Source: Lolium rigidum (taxonomy: Eukaryota > Streptophyta > Magnoliopsida > Poales > Poaceae). From it: 64,000 bases of DNA. The stretch's first letter is position 1, and each line of letters starts with the position of its first letter. Positions 12,761 through 24,251 of the stretch are shown piece by piece. The DNA lies in NCBI RefSeq assembly GCF_022539505.1, contig NC_061510.1, forward strand, positions 276,354,330 to 276,418,329, in the 5' to 3' direction. The position numbers and the translations under genes are program-made. Under the pieces are notes generated by a model. That model was not told the DNA's origin and ran no database searches. It saw only the letters and a list, made by a program, of their open reading frames with translations.

Positions 12761-14268
12761 AGCATCCCCAAGCTTAGTTCTGCTCGTCCCGAGCAGGTAA
12801 AACGATAACAAAGATAATTTCGAAGTGACATGCCATCATAACCTTGATCATACTATTTGTAAACATATGTAGTGAATGCAGCGATCAAAACAATGGTAAT
12901 GACATGAGTAAACAAGTGAATCATAAGGCAAAGACTTTTCATGAATAGTACTTTAAGACAAGTATCAATAAGTCTTGCATAAGAGTTAACTCATAAAGCA
13001 ATAAATCAAAGTAAAGGTATTGAAGCAACACAAAGGAAGATTAAGTTTCAGCGGTTGCTTTCAACTTGTAACATGTATATCTCATGGATAATTGTCAACA
13101 TAGAGTAATATAACAAGTACAATATGCAAGTATGTAGGAATCAATGCACGGTTCACACAAGTGTTTGCTTCTTGAGGTGGAGAGAGATAGGTGAAGCTGA
13201 CTCAACATAAAAGTAAAAAGAATGGTCCTTCAAAGAGGAAAGCATCGATTGCTATATTTGTGCTAGAGCTTTTATTTTGAAAACATGAAACAATTTTGTC
13301 AACGGTAGTAATAAAGCATATGAGTTATGAAAGTTATATCCTACAAGTTGCAAGTCCCATGCATAGTATACTAATAGTGCCCGCACCTTGTCCTAATTAG
13401 CTTGGACTACCGGATCTTTGCAATGCACATGTTTTAACCAAGTGTCACAATGGGGTACCTCCATGCCGCTCGTACAAAGGTCTAAGGAGAAAGCTCGCAT
13501 TTTGGATTTCTCGCTTTTGATTATTCTCAACTTAGACATCCATACCGGGACAACATGGACAACGAGATAATGGACTCCTCTTTAATGCATAAGCATGTGG
13601 CAACAATTATTATTCTCATATGAGATTGAGGATATGTGTCCAAAGACTGAAACTTCCACCATGATTCATGGCTTTAGTTAGCGGCCCAATGTTCTTCTCT
13701 AACAATATGCATGCTCCAACCATTAAGGTGGTAGATCTCTCTTACTTCGAGACAAGACGGACATGCATAGCAACTCACATGATATTCAACAAGGAATAGT
13801 TGATGGCGTCCCCAGAAACATGGTTATCGCACAACAAGCAACTTAATAAGAGATAAAGTGCATAAGTACATATTCAATACCACAATAGTTTTTAAGCTAT
13901 TTGTCCCATGAGCTATATATTGTAAAGGTGAATGATGGAATTTTAAAGGTAGCACTCAAGCAATTTACTTTGGAATGGCGGATAAATACCATGTAGTAGG
14001 TAGGTATGGTGGACACAAATGGCATAGTGGTTGGCTCAAGGATTTTGGATGCATGAGAAGTATTCCCTCTCGATACAAGGTTTAGGCTAGCAAGGTTATT
14101 TGAAACAAACACAAGGATGAACGATGCATCAAAACACACATAAAAGACATATTGTAAACATTATAAGACTCTACACCGTCTTCCTTGTTGTTCAAAACTC
14201 AATACTAGATATTATCTAGACTCTAGAGAAACCAAATATGCAAACCAAATTAGCAAGCTCTTAAGTGT
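12761..14268 (-). mobile_element. Second copy of the element B 3' internal region, cut by the gap
   Basis: Directly beyond the element B 5' LTR the sequence restarts with AGCATCCCCAAGCTTAG, the polypurine tract, and repeats 7403-8919 almost exactly (a handful of substitutions plus CAG/CTG indels). This makes an LTR-interior-LTR-interior arrangement. It is either a real tandem from LTR-LTR recombination or a misassembly beside the gap. Confidence 0.8.
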
Positions 14269-14368
14269 NNNNNNNNNNNNNNNNNNNNNNNNNNNNNNNN
14301 NNNNNNNNNNNNNNNNNNNNNNNNNNNNNNNNNNNNNNNNNNNNNNNNNNNNNNNNNNNNNNNNNNNN
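14269..14368. other. Assembly gap (100 N)
   Basis: Exactly 100 undetermined bases, a size usually used as a placeholder, so the true distance is unknown. The missing 3' end of A, right end of B, left LTR part of E, start of C and left part of the copia element may all be hidden or lost here. Confidence 0.98.
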
Positions 14369-14690
14369 TGTGAGATTGACAACCTCACCGTTTCGTTGGG
14401 GCAAAGTACTTTGGCGTGTGTTCCATGTTGGCGCCAATCTCCGGTGTTGCGCCGCACTACATCTCGCCGCCACTGAACCTTCGAACGTGCTTATTGGCTC
14501 CCTCCCCGGTTCGATAAAACCTTTGTTTCTTTTCTCGAGGGAAAACTTTGCCGCCGTACGCATCACACCTTCCTCTTGGGGTTCCCAATCCACGCGTGTT
14601 GTACGCGTATCAAGCTTATTTTCCGCGCCTGCTAGGGAGATCAAGACACGCCGCAAGGAGTCTTTAAGTAGGGTTCGCAAGTCCTAAACG
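14369..14690 (+). repeat. LTR 3' end plus leader of a diverged relative
   Basis: The sequence resembles the last 240 bp of the element C type LTR (the GATTGACAACCTCACC, GGGGCAAAGTACTTTGG and CTTCCTCTTGGGGTTCCC segments) but is clearly diverged. It ends at GCGTATCA (14609). A degenerate tRNA-Asp-type primer site (TTTTCCGCGCCTGCTAGGG) and GAGATCAAGACACG follow, as in the intact leaders. It is a separate, older element. Confidence 0.65.
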
Positions 14691-14699
14691 GGATGTTCC

Positions 14700-15183
14700 T
14701 AGGATCAACTTCATGTTGGTTTTTTGGCCTTGTTTAGGATCGGCTTACGAGCACCGTGCGTGGCCATCCGGCCCAACCTCGGAGTAGGATGATCCGATTA
14801 TGTGGTGAAAACCCTAAATCGTCGTAGATCTCATTAGCTTCATCTTGATCAAGCAGGACCACCAAGTATTCGTACACCCCGTACGGATCATGGGTGGATC
14901 GGCTCTTTGAGCCGATTCACGAGGATAACCTCGAGAGCCGATCGAGGCTCGTATTTAACGTTTACATGTATGCCCCGCAGAAACTAAGCGAGGCAATCTC
15001 ATCACCTTCCGACCGAGGTATAGGTCGGGTGGCACGCCCTTGCACTTCGCAACGCCGCGTGTGACCAGAAGAGCATTGCGGGCCGTCGCTCGGAGGGGTC
15101 TCAGCCAGCCGCAGCTCTAGGCTCCCCCCGGCTCTACGGTGTTGACAAGGCCGCTGCCCGCCGGTGGGTTTTGGCAGTCAACA
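14700..15183 (+). repeat. LTR fragment of an unrelated retrotransposon
   Basis: GC-rich sequence unlike the neighbouring LTRs, ending ...CGGTGGGTTTTGGCAGTCAACA at 15183, a plausible LTR terminus. It contains a perfect hairpin (ATCGGCTC TTT GAGCCGAT, 14898-14916). Immediately afterwards the element C type LTR resumes at CAACC, which could be one half of a target-site duplication. Its left part is absent. I recognise the style from grass LTRs but cannot name the family. Confidence 0.55.
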
Positions 15184-15419
15184 CAACCTCACTGTTTCGT
15201 TGGGGCAAAGTACTTTGGTTGTGTTGTGCAGGTTCCACGTTGGCGCCGGAATCCCTGGTGTTGCGCCGCACTACATCCCGCCGCCATCAACCTTCAACGT
15301 GCTTCTTGGCTCCTCCCGGTTCGATAAACCTTGGTTTCTTTCTGAGGGAAAACTTGCCGATGTGCGCATCATACCTTCCTCTTGGGGTTCCCAACGAACG
15401 TGTGAGTTACACGCCATCA
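15184..15419 (+). repeat. Element C 5' LTR, 3'-terminal 236 bp only
   Basis: Begins inside the LTR at CAACCTCACTG and ends CGCCATCA. It matches the 3' ends of the element B and F LTRs (in reverse) and 31289-31436. The missing 5' part was displaced by the foreign LTR on its left. Confidence 0.85.
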
Positions 15420-15674
15420 AGCTCTTTTTCTGGCACCGTTGCCGGGGAGATCAAGACACGCTGCAAGGGGAGTCTCCACAATCCAATCTCTTTACTTTGT
15501 TTTTGTCTTGCTTTATTTTATTTACTACTTTGTTTGCTGCATTATATCAAAACACAAAAAAAATTAGTTGCTAGCTTTACTTATTTACTGTCTTGCACTC
15601 TATATCAAAAACACAAAAAAAAAATAGTTACTTGCATTTACTTTATTTAGTTTGCTTTATTTACTACTGCTAAA
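15420..15674 (+). other. Element C leader and primer binding site
   Basis: The primer site at 15431-15448 reads TGGCACCGTTGCCGGGGA, one base off the tRNA-Asp complement. The leader then carries two to three imperfect copies of a T-rich/A-rich module (TTTGTTTGCT ... ATATCAAAACACAAAAAAA) up to the gag start. Confidence 0.75.
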
Positions 15675-17790
15675 ATGGCCACTCCTGAAAATACTAAGTT
15701 GTGTGACTTCACAACCACAAATAATAATGATTTCTTATGCACACCTATTGCTCCACCTGCTACTACAGCAGAATTCTTTGAAATTAAACATGCTTTACTG
15801 AATCTTGTTATGCGAGAGCAATTTTCTCGGTGTTAGTTCCGATGATGCTCGCTGCCCATCTCAATAATTTTGTTAAATTGTGTGAAATGCAAAAGTATAA
15901 GGATGTAGATGGTGACATTATAAAATTAAAATTGTTTCCTTTCTCATTAAGAGGAAGAGCTAAAGATTGGTTGCTATCTCTGCCTAGAAATAGTATTGAT
16001 TCATGACTAAATGCAAGGATGCTTTTATTGGTAGATATTATCCCCCTGCTAAAATTATATCCTTGAGAAGTAGCATAATGAATTTTAAACAATTAGATAA
16101 TGAACATGTTGCTCAAGCTTGGGAAAGAATGAAATCTTTGGTTAAAAATTGCCCAACCCATGGATCGACTACTTGGATGATCATCCAAACCTTTTATGCA
16201 AGATTGAATTTTTCTTCGCGGAACCTATTGGATTCAACTGCTGGAGGTACCTTTATGTCCATCACTCTTGGTGAAGCAACAAAGCTCCTTGATAATATGA
16301 TGATTAATTACTCTGAATGGCACACGGAAAGAGCTCCACAAGGTAAGAAGGTAAATTCCGTTGAAGAATCCTCTTCCTTGAGTGATAAGATTGATGCTAT
16401 TATGTCTATGCTTGTGAATGATAGGACTAATGTTGATCCTAATAATGTTCCGTTAGCTTCATTGGTTGCCCAAGAAGAACATGTTGATGTAAACTTCATT
16501 AAAAATAATAATTTCAACAACAATGCTTATCGGAACAATTCTAGTAATAACTATAGGCCATATCCTTACAATAATGGTAACGGTTATGCTAATTCTTATG
16601 GGAATTCTTACAACAATAATAGGAACACACCCCTGGACTTGAAGCTATGCTTAAAGAATTTATTAGTACACAAACTGCTTTTAACAAATCTGTTGAGGAA
16701 AAGCTCAATAAAATTGATATTCTCGCTTCTAAGGTTGATAGTCTTGCCTCTGATGTTGATCTTTTGAAATCGAAAGTTATGCCTAATAGGGATATTGAAA
16801 ATAAAATTGTTACTACAGCAAATGCCATCCAAGTTAGAATTAATGAGAATATAAGATTGATGGCCGAATTGCATGCTAGGTGGGAAAGAGAAGATAATGA
16901 AAAACTCGCTAAAGAGAGTAATGTAGCTAAAGTTTGGACTATTACCACCATTAGTAATGTTAATGATTCACATGTTGCTGCATCTCCTACTATCAATGAT
17001 AAAATAATTGGTGTTGGCAATGTTACTACTCCTAGTGCAAAGCGTGCAAAATGCTCTGAAACTGCTAAAACTCGTTGAAACTGCCTGTGATAAAACTGCT
17101 GAAATTTTTTCCAACATTGGGGATGATGATTCCATTGCTTTAGATTATAATGGTTTGGATTTTGATGATTGCCACATCTCTGAAGTTATAAAGTTCCTAC
17201 AAAAACTTGCTAAGAGTCCCAATGCTAGTGCTATAAACTTGGCTTTCACGAAACATATTAAAAATGCTCTCATAAAAGCTAGAGAAGAGAAACTAAAACT
17301 TGAAACTTCTATTCCTAGAAAGCTAGAGGATGGTTGGGAGCCCATCATTAAGATGAAGGTCAATAACTTTGATTGTAATGCTTTATGTGATCTTGGTGCA
17401 AGTATTTCCGTTATGCCTAAGAAAATCTATAATATGCTTGACTTGCCACCATTGAAGAATTGTTATTTGGATGTTAATCTTGTTGATAATGCTATAAAGA
17501 AACCTTTGGGGAGAGTTGATATTTTTCGCATTACCGTTAACAATAACCTTGTACCCGTTGATTTTGTTGTCTTGGACATTGAATGCAATGCATCTTGTCC
17601 CATTATATTGGGAAGACCTTTTCTTCGAACTGTTGGTGCTACCATTGATATGAAGGAAGGTAATATTAAATATCAATTTCCTCTCAAGAAAGGTATGGAA
17701 CACTTCCCTAGAAAGAGAATGAAGTTACCTTTTGATTCTATTATTAGAACAAGTTATGATGTTGATACTTCATCTCTTGATAATACTTGA
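15675..17790 (+). pseudogene. gag-pro: Element C gag-protease, several frameshifts
   Basis: Starts MATPENTKLCDF at 15675. The gag domain includes FPFSLRGRAKDWLLSLP (about 15940) and AQAWERMKSLVKNCPTHG (about 16110). An Asn-rich linker (about 16480-16625) and a charged, heptad-like stretch follow. The protease region carries LCDLGASISVMP (about 17384) and IILGRPFLRTVGATID (about 17605), ending at a TGA at 17788-17790. Frame changes lie near 15825, 15850, 16004, 16630 and 17069. At 15825 and 17069 this copy has CTCG where element F or the local repeat has CTG, so part of the damage may be base-calling error. No zinc knuckle. Gag and protease would act in the particle; pol must come from elsewhere. 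Confidence 0.87.
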
Positions 17791-17803
17791 TATACACTTT
17801 CTG

Positions 17804-17852
17804 CGCCTAGCTGAAAGGCGTTAAAGAAAAGCGCTTATGGGAGGCAACCCAT
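17804..17852 (+). promoter_or_regulatory. Conserved RNA fold just after the ORF
   Basis: CGCCT (17804-17808) can pair with AGGCG (17816-17820). The palindrome AAGCGCTT follows (17829-17836), then ATGGG (17837-17841), which can pair with CCCAT (17848-17852). The same series occurs after the ORF in B (9932-9981), F (36921-36970) and E (59173-59222), with a partial version in D (27036-27049). The function is unknown; packaging or dimerisation is a guess. Confidence 0.5.
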
Positions 17853-20382
17853 GTTTTTACTACAGTATTTTTGTTTTATATTTGAGTCTTGGAAGTTGTT
17901 TACTACTGTAGCAACCTCTCCTTATCTTAGTTTTGTGCATTGTTGTGCCAAGTAAAGTCTTTGATAGTAAGGTTCATACTAGATTTGGATTACTGCGCAG
18001 AAACAGATTTCTTTGCTGTCACGAATTTCGACCTGCCTCTCTGTAGGTAGCTCAGAAAAATATGCCAATTTACGTGCGTGATCCGCAGATATGTACGCAA
18101 ATTTCATTCAATTTGGGCATTTTCATTTGAGCAAGTCTGGTGCCTCAATAAAATCCATCTTTATGGACTGTTCTGTTTTGACAGATTCTGCCTTTTTATT
18201 TCGCATTGCCTCTTTTCCTATGTTGGATGAATTTCTTTGTTCCATTAATGTCCAGTAGCTTTATGCAATGTCCAGAAGTGTTAATAATGGTTATGTCACC
18301 TCTGAACATGTTAATTTTTATTGTACACTAACCCTCTAATGAGTTGTTTCGAGTTTGGTGTGGAGGAAGTTTTCAAGGATCAAGAGAGGAGAATGATGCA
18401 ATATGATCAAGGAGAGTGAAAGCTCTAAGCTTGGGGATGCCCGGTGGTTCACCCCTGCATATTCTAAGAAGACTCAAGCGTCTAAGCTTGGGGATGCCCA
18501 AGGCATCCCCTTCTTCATCGACAACATTATCGAGTTCCTCCCCTGAAACTATATTTTTATTCCATCACATCTTATGTACTTTGCTTGGAGCGTCGGTTTG
18601 TTTTTGTTTTTGTTTTGTTTGAATAAAATGGATCCTAGCATTCATTGTGTGGGAGAGAGACACGCTCCGCTGTTGCATATGGACAAATATGTCCTTAGGC
18701 TTTACTCATAGTATTCATGGCGAAGGTTGAATCTTCTTCGTTAAATTGTTATATGGTTGGAATCGGGAAATGCTACATGTAGTAATTCTAAAATGTCTTT
18801 TATAATTTGATACTTGGCAATTGTTGTGCTCATGTTTAAGCTCTTGCATCATATACTTTGCACCCATTAATGAAGAAACACCTAGAGCTTGCTAAATTTG
18901 GTTTGCATATTTGGTCTCTCTAAAGTTTAGATAATTTCTAGTATTGAGTTTTGAACAACAAGGAAGACGGTGTAGAGTCTTATAATGTTTACAATATGTC
19001 TTTTATGTGAGTTTTGCTGCACCGGTTCATCCTTGTGTTTGTTTCAAATAACCTTACTAGCCTAAACCTTGTATCGAGAGGGAATACTTCTCATGCATCC
19101 AAAATTCTTGAGCCAACCACTATGCCATTTGTGTCCACCATATCTACCTACTACATGGTATTTCTCCGCCATTCCAAAGTAAATTGCTTGAGTGCTACCT
19201 TTAAAATTTCCATTCTTTAACTTTGCAATATATAGCTCATGGGACAAATAGCTTAAAAACTATTGTGGTATTGAATATGTACTTATGCACTTTATCTCTT
19301 ATTAAGTTGCTTGTTGTGCGATAACCATGCTCTCGGGGACGCCATCAACTACTCTTTGTTGAATATCATGTGAGTTGCTATGCATGTCCGTCTTGTCCGA
19401 AGTAAGAGAGATCTACCACTTTAATGGTTAGAGCATGCATATTGTTAGAGAAGAACATTGGGCCGCTAACTAAAGCCATGAATCATGGTGGAAGTTTCAG
19501 TTTTGGACATATATCCTCAATCTCATATGAGAACACTAATTGTTGCTACATGCTTATGCATTAAAAGAGGAGTCCATTATCTGTTGTCCATGTTGTCCCG
19601 GTATGGATGTCTAAGTTGAGAATAATCAAAAGCGAGAAATCCAAAATGCGAGCATTCTCCTTAGACCTTTGTACAGGCGGCATGGAGGTACCCCTTTGTG
19701 ACACTTGGTTAAAACATGTGTATTGCGATGATCCGGTAGTCCAAGATAATTAGGACAAGGTGCGGGCACTATTAGTATACTATGCATGAGGCTTGCAACT
19801 TGTAAGATATAATTTACATGATACATATGCTTTATTACTACCGTTGACAAAATTGTTTCTTGTTTTCAAAATAAAAGCTCTAGCACAAATATAGCAATCG
19901 ATGCTTTCCTCTTTGAAGGACCTTTCTTTTACTTTTATGTTGAGTCAGTTCACCTATCTCTCTCCACCTCAAGAAGCAAACACTTGTGTGAACTGTGCAT
20001 TGATTCCTACATACTTGCATATTGCACTTGTTATATTACTCTATGTTGACAATTATCCATGAGATATACATGTTACAAGTTGAAAGCAACCGCTGAAACT
20101 TAATCTTCCATTGTGTTGCTTCAATACCTTTACTTTGATTTATTGCTTTATGAGTTAACTCTTATGCAAGACTTATTGATGCTTGTCTTTAAGTGCTATT
20201 CATGAAAAGTCTTTGCTTTATGATTCATTTGTTTACTCATGTCATTACCATTGTTTTGATCGCTGCATTCATTACATATGTTTACAATAGTATGATCAAG
20301 GTTATGATGGCATGTCACTCCAGTAAATTATCTTTGTTATCGTTTACCTGCTCGGGACGAGCAGAACTAAGCTTGGGGATGC
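17853..20382 (+). other. Element C 3' non-coding region with polypurine tract
   Basis: No convincing ORF. CTACAGTA (17860-17867) and TACTGTAG (17904-17911) could form a long-range stem. TAAGCTTGGGGATGC occurs three times: 18426-18440, 18483-18497 and, next to the LTR, 20368-20382 (the functional polypurine tract). The middle copy begins a perfect 9-bp hairpin (18490-18498 with 18502-18510). The rest matches the 3' regions of B, D, E and F. The 80-codon ORF seen in B, D and F is frameshifted here (19014-19220). Confidence 0.7.
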
Positions 20383-21704
20383 TGATACGTCTCCGACGTA
20401 TCGATAATTTCTTATGTTCCATGCCACATTATTGATGATATCTACATGTTTTATACACATTATATGTCGTATTTATGCATTTTCCGGCACTAACCTATTA
20501 ACGAGATGCCGAAGAGCCGATTCGTTGTTTTCTCGCTGTTTTTGGTTTCAGAAATCCTAGCAAAGAAATATTCTCGGAATTGGACGAAATCAACGCCCAG
20601 GGGCCTATTTTGCCACGAAGCTTCCAGAAGACCGAAGAGAAGACGAAGTGGGGCCACGGGGCGCCGCCACACTAGGGCGGTGCGGCCCAGGAGGGGCCCG
20701 CGCGGCCCTGCTGTGTGGGGCCCTCGTGTGGCCCCCTGACCTGACCTTCCGCCTACATATAGTCTTCGTCGCGAAACCCCCAGTGCCGAGAGCCACGATA
20801 CGGAAAACCTTACTGAGACGCCGCCGCCGCCAATCCCATCTTGGGGGATTCTGGAGATCACCTCCGGCACCCTGCCGGAGAGGGGATTCATCTCCCGGAG
20901 GACTCTTCACCGCCATGGTCGCCTCCGGAGTGATGAGTGAGTAGTTCACCCCCTGGACTATGGGTCCATAGCAGTAGCTAGATGGTTGTCTTCTCCTCAT
21001 GTGCTTCATTGTCGGATCTTGTGAGCTTCCTAACATGATCAAGATCATCTATCTGTAATTCTATATGTTGTGTTTGTCGGGATCCGATGGATAGAGAATA
21101 CTATGTTATGTTGATTATCAATCTATTACCTATGTGTTGTTTATGATCTTGCATGCTCTCCGTTATTAGTTGAGGCTCTGGCCAAGTTTTTGCTCTTAAC
21201 TCCAAGAGGGAGTATTTATGCTCGATAGTGGGTTCATGCCTCCATTAAATCTGGGACAGTGACGTGAAAGTTCTAAGGTTGTGGATGTGCTGTTGCCACT
21301 AGGGATAAAACATTGATGCTATGTCCGAGGATGTAGTTATTGATTACATTACGCACCATACTTAATGCAATTGTCTGTTGTTTTGCAACTTAATACTGGA
21401 ACGGGTTCGGATGATAACCTGAAGGTGGACTTTTTAGGCATAGATGCATGCTGGATAGCGGTCTATGTACTTTGTCGTAATGCCCAATTAAATCTCACAA
21501 TATTCATCATATCATGTATGTGCATTGTTATGCCCTCTGTATTTGTCAATTGCCCGACTGTAATTTGTTCACCCAACATGCTATTTATCTTATGGGAGAG
21601 ACACCTCTAGTGAACTATGGACCCCGGTCCATTCTTTACATCTGAAATACAAATCTGCTGCTATTGTTCTTTACTGTTCTTGCAAACAATCATCATCCAC
21701 ACTA
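20383..21704 (+). repeat. Element C 3' LTR, first segment
   Basis: Starts TGATACGTCTCCGACGTATC right after the polypurine tract. A GC-rich block (about 20640-20760) ends in a weak TATA-like CATATAG at about 20756. The LTR is cut at CACACTA by the Helitron. Confidence 0.88.
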
Positions 21705-21913
21705 TCTTATATTTACTAATTGGAGGCACCATAGGAGACACCACATTAATCCACATCATCAGAATTATTAAGACAATTAGATCTAAAATTTGTGGCTAGG
21801 ATTAGCCATGAGAGATAGGATTTGTAATGTAACATAAAAAGTTACATTGTCACGTTGGGTTTGTTTACTTTTGTTTAAAGTGTGTCACAGATCGTGAAAA
21901 ATCCAAACAAGTG

Positions 21914-22131
21914 CCACGATGCTAGACATTATTTGTGTCATGTACGTCTAATTTGCAAGTCTCAAAATAAAATAGAGGTATTTTAGAGTCCAAGATAGAT
22001 ACGAATCTGGCTCAAGTAGTACCCACGATGCTAGACATTATTTGTGTCACATACGTCTAATTTGTAAGGCTCAAAATAGAATAGAGATATTTTAGAGTCC
22101 AAGATAGATACGAATTTGGCTAAAGTAGTAC
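21914..22131 (+). repeat. 109-bp direct repeat, two units, inside the Helitron
   Basis: CCACGATGCTAGACATTATT starts both units (21914 and 22023). Each continues to a ...GATACGAAT(C/T)TGGCT(C/A)AAGTAGTA end. The units differ at several positions. Confidence 0.85.
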
Positions 22132-22372
22132 TTTTGTCTGTTAGCGAACAGCTCAAAAGAAAACAGCTTTTAAACTTCAAGATAAATACGTCAGGCTCAG
22201 GTACTTCTATTTTTCTGCTTGGGCGCTCTGTTTGAAGCACCCCTAGATTGGATCTTCTCGAGCTACCCCGGACTAGCCAGTAGTGCACGCGGACGTGCAT
22301 CACGTCGTCGTCAACAACGGCCGTTGACGGTCGGCATCCGGCGCAGTAGCGTGTCAAACATCCTGTCTTCTC

Positions 22373-22630
22373 AGGCACCACGCCATCGATAACAGAGGAT
22401 GCCGACGGATCGTCTAAGGCAGCACATCATCGGCGGATCGGCGGCAACAACTTCACTCCTCGATCGATCGTCTGAATTGGGCAGCACTGCGTGATCAACA
22501 TTATCATCTCCGGCAGCACGTTATCGGCAACCGCGGATGCCCACAGATTGCCTGAGGCAGCACATCAATCGGCAAGTTGTCGGAAACAACTTTATTCCAT
22601 GACTGATCATCTGAACTCGGCAGCAGGAGA
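22373..22630 (+). repeat. Diverged direct repeat inside the Helitron
   Basis: Two GC-richer segments (about 22373-22490 and 22512-22630) share GAGGATGCC/GCGGATGCC, then GAGGCAGCACATCA-like and CGG.AACAACTT segments in the same order. They may be an internal duplication of captured DNA; no gene was recognised. Confidence 0.5.
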
Positions 22631-24251
22631 TGAGTTCCGCTTCGCATAATCAAGAAAAACATAGCACCACTTTGGCGTGTATACCAGATTGATAATATCA
22701 TCACGTATGGCAACAACAAATATGCGTATTTGAAGTCCTCAATTGTACGGGCGTGATGCCACAAAGGCATGCAAGTCGTCAAGCTTCGCACGTGAAGGCA
22801 CACTGGCCATAGTCGCAGCGGCACCCTTCTCGCCGAAATCGCCAGTAGAAGCAAGTTCCGAGCAGTGACGTCGCGGAGACGTATTAGTCTTATTCTGTTA
22901 GGTTTGGATCGGCAACAATTTCAACCAGGATGTATTATTCAAGCTGCATCCTCAATGGCCACCATGGTTGTCGACTGCTTACGCTTATGACATGAGATAA
23001 CTGCTGTGCTCTAGCCTTCAAAGTTCAAACCACGTCGGTCTCTTCCAATCTCAGCTGTTAGGTAGGTTCTTTCTTAATCTTAATCGCATAATTCCTTTTG
23101 GATGACACTCACGACAAGTAGAAGGAATTAGTGGGATGGCTACTTGGATGATTTTATTATTGATGCACTTGGATGCAAAAAGAGTCGCGCGTTCTTCCCC
23201 ATTTTGCTGCAAAGCTAGGTATGTACAGTAAAAGTTTGGAAGTATATCTCAATTGCTCATGAATTTTCCAATATTAATAGGACTATGATTTGCAAAGGTA
23301 CCTAAGTTTCTATGGTGATTTTTTGACCTAATTAACAAGGATATATTCTATTCTGAAAAAAAAAACTATTTACTCTATGGATATATTAGCTAGATACTCG
23401 CGGGTGGCCTTGGTGAAGTGACGTCGCAAGAAGAAGAAAACTCTCTATTAAATAAACCGTGTAACCGTTAAATGAGATTGTGTATCACTTACCTTAATCC
23501 CATCTGCAACAATCAACGATATCATCAGTTCAGTTTTCTGATGCTTTTGCGACATCACTTGAAAGATAAGTAGACCGTGGTGACCAAACTGACCACCTGG
23601 GGATCAGATTTATGTTTTACTAAAATTATGGTCCTATTTTTTAGCTATCGCTATCAGCGTGACTGCCAGCTCCTTGCCATGGTATCCTTCTTGACATTTT
23701 CATGACCACTTGGTGACCTAATTGGCATGAGAAATAAAAACCTATGAATTCATGTATGTTTATATCTCTGAAAGTCGTAAAATTATAGTTAGTTGCTGAC
23801 CCAAAGAAACATGCATGTTTAAATGTAAAAAATCCTCTCCTCTATGGAGGACAAGTAATATTTTAATTTTGTCGGCATATTTAATTGATATACATACATT
23901 GCTTTGTGAAACAGATCAACACTGCTTTCATTTTTGAGCATATATTATCGACCAACAGTCATTTGCAACAAGCAATGCAGGTGCAACTAAGTTTTTAGTT
24001 TCACAAAAATATGAATATCATTGTCACTGAGTTTCCGAGCGGACACTCTTCAACCTCGGGACTATGTTCAATTCTTTGATGTCCTGCTTCGTTGCTAACT
24101 ATGAAGAGGCCAAATATATGTCCAACTAAGCTTTTGATATTTTGAGATGGTTCATATTATAGGTAACAGAGATAGAACTACCAAGTTCTTAATAATATTT
24201 CAGAAGTATAATATTTAGATGACACTACCAAATTCTTAACGATGTCATACT

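Noticed and set aside
14212..14687. ORFs spanning the N gap
   Set aside because: The undetermined bases create the open frame; no evidence of coding.
18426..18510. Short repeated motif with palindrome as a CRISPR-like array
   Set aside because: Only two copies with no spacer regularity, in plant transposon DNA; they are polypurine-tract copies.
22031..22854. Two reverse ORFs in the Helitron as captured genes
   Set aside because: No motif recognised and they overlap internal repeats; kept only as possible cargo.
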